Shown piece after piece: positions 58,770-64,000 of a DNA stretch of 64,000 nucleotides. How positions within the stretch are numbered: position 1 is the stretch's first letter; each line of letters begins with the position of its first letter. Both the position numbers and the translations under genes were made by a program. The notes beneath the pieces were generated by a model that did not search any database, had not been told where the DNA came from, and was given only the letters and a program-made list of their open reading frames with translations. This DNA is from Acididesulfobacillus acetoxydans (lineage in GTDB: Bacteria > Bacillota > Desulfitobacteriia > Desulfitobacteriales > Desulfitobacteriaceae). The stretch lies in NCBI RefSeq assembly GCF_900016645.1, contig NZ_CDGJ01000081.1. One strand, written 5' to 3'.

Positions 58770-58890
58770 GACAAAGTCGAGGAAGGTAGGAGAAGAAGGA
58801 GAAGGCAGGAGAAGAGAAAACAGGAGAAAACAGGATAAAGTAGGAGGTAACAGGAGAAAACGTGAGGGAACAGGAGAAGTCGGGAGGGTT
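58770..58890 (+). repeat. Purine-rich tract with GGAGAA repeats
   Basis: Before the small lipoprotein gene, 120 bases are almost pure A/G with repeated ACAGGAGAAAAC, AGGAGAAG and GTAGGAGGTAAC words. Many are Shine-Dalgarno-like. It resembles in style the tracts at 32685 and (minus strand) 45299. Confidence 0.6.
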
Positions 58891-58895
58891 TAGCT

Positions 58896-59033
58896 ATGAA
58901 GAGGATGGTTTCGCTTCTTTGTCTGGCGTTTGGTTTCCTGTCGGTCAGCGGTTGCACCTCGGCGAAAGTTACGGAAAGCCAAGCCGGGGATAATCCGGCT
59001 CAACTCGTCCCCTCCGGCCGGTCTAAGCGTTGA
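58896..59033 (+). CDS. Very small lipoprotein
   Basis: A 45-residue frame with a clear lipoprotein signal (MKRMVSLLCLAFGFLSVSGC, lipobox SVSGC) and a 25-residue tail. GGGAGGG lies nine bases upstream. The stop overlaps the convergent response-regulator gene by 11 bases. It may be a real peptide or the start of a truncated lipoprotein. Confidence 0.5.
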   Translation: MKRMVSLLCLAFGFLSVSGCTSAKVTESQAGDNPAQLVPSGRSKR

Positions 59034-59709
59034 AGCGATAACCCGTTCCCCAGATGGTCTCGATATAAGCGGGATTAGCGGAATCCCTTTCAATCTTTTT
59101 TCTTACCTTCTGAACGTGAACCGCCACGGTCGCCGGGTCTCCATAGCAATCCTCTCCCCAGATCGTATTGAAAAGGTGCTCTTTTGTGAAAACGATGTTC
59201 GGATTGGCAGCAAAAAAGAGTAAGAGTTCATATTCCTTGGTCGTGAAGGAGACCTCTTTGCCATTGACATAGACTTGATGAGAGGCGGTGTTGATTTCTA
59301 ATCCGCCGCGATTGATGACCTCCGCAGCCGTTGCTTTACCGGTGAGGCGTTCATACCGCGTCAAATGGGATTTGATCCTGGCCATGAGTTCAGCCGGACT
59401 GAACGGTTTTGTCAGGTAGTCGTCGGCCCCGGAATCCAGGCCCCTGATCTTATCAATATCCTCACTGCGGGCGGAAACAACAATGACCGGGATCTCCAGC
59501 TTTTTCCGGACCTCTTTAATGATTTCAAATCCGTCTTTTTGCGGGAGCATCAGATCGACAATGAGGATATCGTAAATGCCGGAGAGGGCTTTCTTCAAAC
59601 CCGCTACTCCTTCTTGGCTGATCTCCACCTTATAGCCGTTCAGCTGAAGATAATCCCGCTCCATCTCAGCGATATTAAGGTCGTCTTCTATGATCAAGAC
59701 GTTTTTCAT
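59023..59709 (-). CDS. OmpR-family response regulator
   Basis: A 228-residue regulator: receiver with IIEDDLNIAEME, phospho-acceptor Asp in ILIVDLMLPQKDG, VVSARSED and YLTKPFSPAEL, then a winged-helix DNA-binding domain (KEVSFTTKEYELLLFFA, VRKKIERD, TIWGTGYRF). It overlaps the histidine kinase gene by four bases, so the pair is co-translated. Targets are unknown; the adjacent His-rich protein and lipoprotein are candidates. Confidence 0.93.
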   Translation of the reverse strand: MKNVLIIEDDLNIAEMERDYLQLNGYKVEISQEGVAGLKKALSGIYDILIVDLMLPQKDGFEIIKEVRKKLEIPVIVVSARSEDIDKIRGLDSGADDYLTKPFSPAELMARIKSHLTRYERLTGKATAAEVINRGGLEINTASHQVYVNGKEVSFTTKEYELLLFFAANPNIVFTKEHLFNTIWGEDCYGDPATVAVHVQKVRKKIERDSANPAYIETIWGTGYRFNA

Positions 59710-61097
59710 ACTTCGTCTCCGTTTTCCTCGTCGCTGTTTACCGCGCTGTCCCGTCGGCCTGCAGCCGCTCCCGCGGGCTCACTGGTCTTTTGGTCGCTAT
59801 TAACTGCGTTGCCGGCGATCGGCAGCTTGATCGTGAAGCAGGTGCCGCCTTCCGCCGGACTGGAAGCCACCACTTCGCCCTCCTGCGCTTCAATCAGTTC
59901 CCTGGCGATGGCCAAACCGAGCCCTGTGCTCATGAGGTCCTTGGAGCGTTCGGGATCAATCCGGTAAAACCGGTCAAAAATATAGGGGAGTTTCTCCTCC
60001 GGTATGCCCGGGCCGTTGTCTCTGATGCTGAGGCAGACAAAGTTCCCCTCTGCGTACAAATCCGTATCGACGCGCAGGTCGGCCGGGCCGTATTTCACAG
60101 CGTTGCCGATAATATTCCGAATGGCTTGCTGCACCCTCTTGCCGTCAATCCTAACGGATGGCGTCTCCTTCATCTGATCCCTATAGGTAAACTCATGATG
60201 CCTGTCCAGCAATTCAAACTCAAATTCAGCCATCAAGTCACTCATGAAGGGGCGTATCTTAAGGATATCATAGTTTAGGTCCATTTTAGCCAAATCCAGC
60301 TTGGAAAACAAAAACAAATCATCAATGAGCTTGTTCATATAGGTCGAGTTATTATAAATCGTGCGCAAATAGCGTTTGAGTTTTTCCGGCTCGCTGACAT
60401 GCCCCTCCAGGATCATTTCCAGATACCCCTGGATGGAGGTTATCGGGGTTTTGAGATCATGGGAGATATTCGCCACCAACGTCTTCCTGTTCTCTTCATA
60501 CTCGGAATTGATCCTTTGACTTTCGCTCAGTTTGGCTGCCATGTTATTGAATGAGTGAATTAATTCCCCTAAAAACTCGTCCTCAATACCGGGCTCCAGG
60601 GAAACGTGATAATTGCCGCGGGCTATCTCGGCAAATCCTGTTTTAAGCCGGCTGACCGGTTGAAAGACCCTTTTTTCCAGGCGCCCGAAAAAGACGAGCT
60701 GCGCCACCTCCTTGGCCACGATCAAAAAGGCAAAAACGATGCCGATGGCCCGAATCCCGACCCAGCGGAAGAGAATGTACAAAATCGCCAGATTCAAAAT
60801 CAGAGCGAGCGGGCGTAAAAATCTCAACGAACGGTGCAGCCGCCTGAACTCCTCAGGGTGATGAATTCTTCGGTGCCCTCCGTGCAGGCGGGCGAATTCC
60901 TCGTGGAATTTGCGGTGTTGTTTATGGCGTTCCTCCGCCTGTCTCCGGCGCAGCTCGCGGATTTCACGGAAATACTTCTCCCGCAGCAAAGAAGCTTCCC
61001 TCGGTTTGGTCGGAGAGCCGTCGGCGGATTTCGTCTTCCGCTTGTTCCACAGCCCTCTGAAGTATTCTTTCACATTTTCTGCGAATTTTCCTTGCAT
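59706..61097 (-). CDS. Sensor histidine kinase
   Basis: A 463-residue kinase: a long basic, His-rich N-terminal helix (RHKQHRKFHEEFARLHGGHRRIHHPEEF, about 55-82), two closely spaced membrane helices (about 93-135) with almost no outer loop, HAMP (RLKTGFAEIARGNYHVSLEPG), HisKA with ANISHDLKTPITSIQGYLEM, and the ATPase with NIIGNAVKYG, DNGPGIPEEKL and STGLGLAIARE. Without an outer domain it probably senses within the membrane or the cytoplasm. The tail after GNAVNSDQ is a low-complexity duplication (AVNSD twice). Confidence 0.93.
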   Translation of the reverse strand: MQGKFAENVKEYFRGLWNKRKTKSADGSPTKPREASLLREKYFREIRELRRRQAEERHKQHRKFHEEFARLHGGHRRIHHPEEFRRLHRSLRFLRPLALILNLAILYILFRWVGIRAIGIVFAFLIVAKEVAQLVFFGRLEKRVFQPVSRLKTGFAEIARGNYHVSLEPGIEDEFLGELIHSFNNMAAKLSESQRINSEYEENRKTLVANISHDLKTPITSIQGYLEMILEGHVSEPEKLKRYLRTIYNNSTYMNKLIDDLFLFSKLDLAKMDLNYDILKIRPFMSDLMAEFEFELLDRHHEFTYRDQMKETPSVRIDGKRVQQAIRNIIGNAVKYGPADLRVDTDLYAEGNFVCLSIRDNGPGIPEEKLPYIFDRFYRIDPERSKDLMSTGLGLAIARELIEAQEGEVVASSPAEGGTCFTIKLPIAGNAVNSDQKTSEPAGAAAGRRDSAVNSDEENGDEV

Positions 61098-61474
61098 TAG
61101 TCACACACCCGCTGCCCTTTTTTGTTACGCCAGAAGGTAATCGCCCTAAGTTAAGAAGAAATAAAGAAAATAGGGGAACTTCCCTCAACCCTGATTGAAC
61201 CAATCGCTCACGTGAGCAATCCCCGCGCCTGCGGGAGTTTTCTTGAGTCCTCGCTGCTTGGGGGCTCAGCCGGTGTTCCAATGACTCCGTTGGAGTATAA
61301 GGAGAGTCCTGTGGAGCAATTGGTCGAATAAGACAAGCGATACAAGCGGGGGCGCGAAATTCACCCGGAATGTTCAGCGCCCCTCGTATCGCTGGGTAGA
61401 CTCTGTCTTGATGACTCTCTAGCGGGCAAACGAGCCTGTCTGTTTCTCACCTGGCAAGCGAGCCTGTCTGTTTC
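61098..61474. other. Intergenic stretch with hairpin and short tandem repeat
   Basis: GCGATACAAGCGGGGGCGC and GCGCCCCTCGTATCGC (61337-61393) form a long imperfect hairpin, possibly a terminator of the gene at 61475 read leftwards. GGCAAACGAGCCTGTCTGTT and GGCAAGCGAGCCTGTCTGTT are tandem copies at about 61425-61475. No gene. Confidence 0.5.
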
Positions 61475-62149
61475 TTACCAGGCAAACTGCAGCTCTCCCT
61501 GAAGACTCAGGCCTTTGGCGGCCCCGAGCTCGCCCTCCGTTTTTCCTTCCACCTTAAAGGTTATCTGCTCAACTTCTTTCTTCTTGTTGACTTGCAGAGT
61601 GAGCTCCGCAGCGGGCTTTTCCATGGCCGCAAATTCCCTGAAGGGCAGGGGAATATGAAGTTCGTGCTCCGGTCCTTGAGGCATTCCGGCATGCATGGTT
61701 TTAAACTGGGTCAGAAATTCGCCCAAATTGAGCGTAAGCCATGTCTTGTCCTCTCGTTCACTGACCTGCATCGTGTCGAGCAGGTTTAGGAAGGAAGCGA
61801 GCGCCGTCAGTTTGTGCTTGATTCCCGGATGCCCAATTCCTTCGCCATCGATCATTCCGGGTCCGAAATGATGGTGCATGTGCCTTCCCCAGTGCCGGTG
61901 CATTCCCGCCGCCTGGTCTGCGGAATTGAACTCAAGGCTGGTTTCGTGTTTGACCTTTTTCCCTTCCATGTCGAGCTCCGCGCTGATCTTCGCTTTGACT
62001 TCCCCGACGGCGAAGTTTTTCTGGAAGTCATTGCGGAGGCTCAGGAAGCGGACTTGATCTTTTTTCCCTTCCAGGACCAGGGACCCATTGACGCTTTCCT
62101 TTTCTTTCAGGGTCGTAACCACATCGTACAACAATTTGAGCTTATTCAT
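61475..62149 (-). CDS. His-rich hypothetical protein beside the two-component system
   Basis: A 224-residue soluble protein with a central metal-binding-like patch GMHRHWGRHMHHHFGPGM (about residues 82-99) and long beta-strand-like segments on both sides (SLVLEGKKDQVRFLSLRN, ELTLQVNKKKEVEQITFKVEG). No signal peptide or membrane helix. GGAGGTCATTAA precedes ATG 62149. It is transcribed towards the His-rich kinase and its regulator. I do not recognise the family; a metal-linked role is inferred from composition only. Confidence 0.65.
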   Translation of the reverse strand: MNKLKLLYDVVTTLKEKESVNGSLVLEGKKDQVRFLSLRNDFQKNFAVGEVKAKISAELDMEGKKVKHETSLEFNSADQAAGMHRHWGRHMHHHFGPGMIDGEGIGHPGIKHKLTALASFLNLLDTMQVSEREDKTWLTLNLGEFLTQFKTMHAGMPQGPEHELHIPLPFREFAAMEKPAAELTLQVNKKKEVEQITFKVEGKTEGELGAAKGLSLQGELQFAW

Positions 62150-62285
62150 TTAATGACCTCCTTCTTTTGGTTTCGAGGTCATTATAGCGGGCAGATTTAA
62201 AATCCCTTTAAACCCTTGATAAAAATTCCTTAAAAAACTTTAAAGCTGCTGATAACTTATCCTATTTTACCCCGGGTTGGCAAGG

Positions 62286-62343
62286 ACAAGACCAAGGCAG
62301 TCCAAGGCACTCTAGGGCAGTCCAAGACAGTCCAGGGCGCTCT
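62286..62343. repeat. Short GGCAGTCCAAG repeats
   Basis: Between the His-rich gene and oleate hydratase, about five degenerate copies of GGCAGTCCAAG or GGCACTCTAG (CAAGGCAGTCCAAGGCACTC...AGACAGTCCAGGGCGCTC). No T-run hairpin seen. Confidence 0.6.
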
Positions 62344-64000
62344 CACACCAGACCTTCCAGGGTTGTGTCCTTGAGAAGTTTACGAACAATACTCTGGCCG
62401 GGAAGGGGGCGTCCGTCGGTCAAAGTTTTGGCCGCGGCGGCCAGGACACGGATGTCATATTTCGAGGGATAAACCGGAATCACCTCTTTTTCCAAACCCA
62501 GCAATTGATACACAGCCATCATGGCGGTCCTGACCGAGTATTCCACCGTGAAAACACAATCGTCGGGAACTTCGGCAAACTGACCGAGAAAGGCTAGGTT
62601 AGTGCTGCCCGCGGGAACGACGTCCGGGCGGTCGCCCTTGACCCGGGGCATGAATTGGCTGGTGATATAAGGCATCATGCACGGGATGACGTTGGCATCC
62701 TTTAATATTTCGGGGATTTTGTCCCGGAGTCCCATGTGATATAGTAGTTCTGTGGCCAGTTCCTCACCGGTGCAATCGGACATTTTCTTCTTGACAAAAT
62801 TGCCGACATTGTCCGGGAACAAGCCATAGGCCCATAAGACTAAGACATCCTTTGGTTGGTTGATGAAATGGGGCTGCTTGGAGCAGGTCCAACTCATGAG
62901 CCAGTTCGAGTCTTTGATGGTGACCACTCCCCCGGTAGCAGGGCCTCCGCTGAGGGGATCGTTGCCCGTAAATTCCTTGAGGAATTGGTTCATCAGAGGG
63001 GTTTTGAAGGTCAGGGTGAAGGATTCCCACTTGGTCTTATCAATGTCACCGCAGAATACCTCGGGATGGCCAAAGGACGGGTCTTTGGCCGCGATCTTCT
63101 TCCAAAGGGTCCAGCAGCCCGGACGGGTGGTGTCCCGGTTCAAAACGGCGGGTTTGTGCATACTACCCAGGGTGGAGTTTTCGGTCATCGAGCCATTGGT
63201 GACGAACACCAGTGTGTTTTCGTCAACCCCGATCTTGTCGGGCTTACTCCGGCGCAGGATATGGATCCCGGTTACCGTCTTTGTTCCGCCGCTAAGCTGA
63301 ATATCCAGGTCCGTGACCTGGGCGCCAAGATCAAAGTTCACGTTCTTATCTTTCAACCAGGTGAGTAAGGGAAGAATCAGGGCATCATACTGGTTGTACT
63401 GGGTGTGCAGAATTCCTTTAAGTTGGTTCATACCCGGCAGCATGTGCATGAAGCGTTCCATATACCGCTTCATTTCCACCACGCTGTGCCAGTTTTCGAA
63501 GGCGAACATGGAACGCCAGAAACACCACAGGTTGGTTTCCAGGAAAGACGGGTCGAAGAATTCCTCAACCGTCGTGGAGCCAAGACTCTCCTCCGTGGCC
63601 AGGATCAGAGCCGTGATTTGTTTAACATGCGCGTTGGATAGTCCCAGATGGGAAAAGTCCGCTTTTTGACCGCATTGGTGAGTTAAACGGTTGTTGGACT
63701 CGTTGGGCTCCGCCAGGTTCAGCTCGCGGAATTCATCGAGGACGGTTCTTTCAGGGTTATTGAGCGAAGGAATGAAACTGAACAGATCCCAGGCGCATTC
63801 ATAGTGCTCTTCCAGTTCCCTGCCCCCGCGTATGATGTAGCCGTGTTCGGCATCTCCGGCTCCATCCATGGCGCCGCCCAAGACCGGGGTTTCTTCCAGA
63901 ATCGTAATGTTATTTCCATCCATATGCCCGTCACGAATAAGATACGCTGCCGCGGCCAGAGACGCGATCCCGCCTCCGATCAGATAGGCTCTTTTGTTTT
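62343..64000 (-). CDS. ohyA: Oleate hydratase, 5' end outside the window
   Basis: FAD-dependent enzyme (MCRA family) that adds water to the C9-C10 double bond of oleate, giving 10-hydroxystearate. The frame enters from the window edge with the FAD motif YLIGGGIASLAAAAYLIRD, then NNITILEETPVLGGAMDG, GYIIRGGRELEEHYECAWDLFS, the substrate region LGLSNAHVKQITALIL, FWRSMFAFENWHS and the C-terminal GQFAEVPDDCVFTVEYSVRTAM. At least 550 residues are present of about 560-590. The true start lies beyond 64000. It may serve fatty-acid detoxification. Confidence 0.93.
   Translation of the reverse strand, partial: NKRAYLIGGGIASLAAAAYLIRDGHMDGNNITILEETPVLGGAMDGAGDAEHGYIIRGGRELEEHYECAWDLFSFIPSLNNPERTVLDEFRELNLAEPNESNNRLTHQCGQKADFSHLGLSNAHVKQITALILATEESLGSTTVEEFFDPSFLETNLWCFWRSMFAFENWHSVVEMKRYMERFMHMLPGMNQLKGILHTQYNQYDALILPLLTWLKDKNVNFDLGAQVTDLDIQLSGGTKTVTGIHILRRSKPDKIGVDENTLVFVTNGSMTENSTLGSMHKPAVLNRDTTRPGCWTLWKKIAAKDPSFGHPEVFCGDIDKTKWESFTLTFKTPLMNQFLKEFTGNDPLSGGPATGGVVTIKDSNWLMSWTCSKQPHFINQPKDVLVLWAYGLFPDNVGNFVKKKMSDCTGEELATELLYHMGLRDKIPEILKDANVIPCMMPYITSQFMPRVKGDRPDVVPAGSTNLAFLGQFAEVPDDCVFTVEYSVRTAMMAVYQLLGLEKEVIPVYPSKYDIRVLAAAAKTLTDGRPLPGQSIVRKLLKDTTLEGLV

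Overview
The window looks like a chromosome segment of an anaerobic, spore-forming Gram-positive bacterium of the Desulfitobacterium/Desulfosporosinus/heliobacteria type (class Clostridia). Pointers are a Spo0E-like protein, a PrkC-type PASTA kinase, an M-box leader, a KimA-type potassium importer, strong AGGAGG ribosome sites with TTG/GTG starts, and a nif cluster that begins with nifI1-nifI2 ahead of nifH. The taxon is inferred from gene content only.

Layout. 0-11 kb: housekeeping and accessory single genes (nitroreductase, TetR regulator, signal peptidase I, ATP-grasp enzyme, PASTA kinase, ferredoxin, Spo0E), mixed with broken genes (methyltransferase, MFS and EamA transporters) and an M-box riboswitch now reading into a truncated Nramp-type gene. 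11-16 kb: membrane protein, small zinc ribbon, cell-wall amidase, RCC1-repeat membrane protein, TatA. 16-24 kb: a potassium block with a KimA-like importer and kdpFABC; the two promoters share the same T-rich repeats with identical phasing to the -10 box. 24-32 kb: AbrB/RelE toxin-antitoxin pair, MutT, a long beta-CASP RNase-like protein, DMT transporter, OsmC, and a PAS-GGDEF protein. 32-37.5 kb: a BlaI/BlaR1 pair in which the usual penicillin-sensor domain is replaced by a phosphodiester-glycosidase (NAGPA) domain, a second copy of that domain as a separate protein, and an IS200 relic. 37.6-46.4 kb, minus strand: hutP-like gene, nifI1, nifI2, nifH, a nifD'-'nifE deletion fusion, nifN, nifX, nifB, nifV. 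46.6-50.6 kb: a third partial bla/NAGPA copy, a second toxin-antitoxin pair, a tnpB relic, and a decayed blaI-blaR1 pair. 50.8-64 kb: small unknowns, lipoproteins, a deleted rifampin-phosphotransferase-like gene, methyltransferase, GNAT, GrpB, alcohol dehydrogenase, a two-component system next to a His-rich protein, and a partial oleate hydratase.

Three results stand out. First, the nif cluster lacks nifK and nearly all of nifD: the NifD N-terminus is joined out of frame to the body of NifE, so the cluster as written cannot make the MoFe protein. Second, a HutP-family RNA-binding antiterminator gene lies directly upstream of nifI1. It has a terminator in its own leader, and a long NAG-repeat RNA tract plus a second terminator lie between it and nifI1. 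This suggests antitermination control of nitrogen fixation genes. Third, many genes here have lost their middle while both ends survive (EamA, rph, nifD-K-E, blaI and blaR1 copy 4, bla/NAGPA copy 3), which is either a real deletion process or an assembly artefact and should be checked with reads.

No tRNA, rRNA or CRISPR array was recognised.
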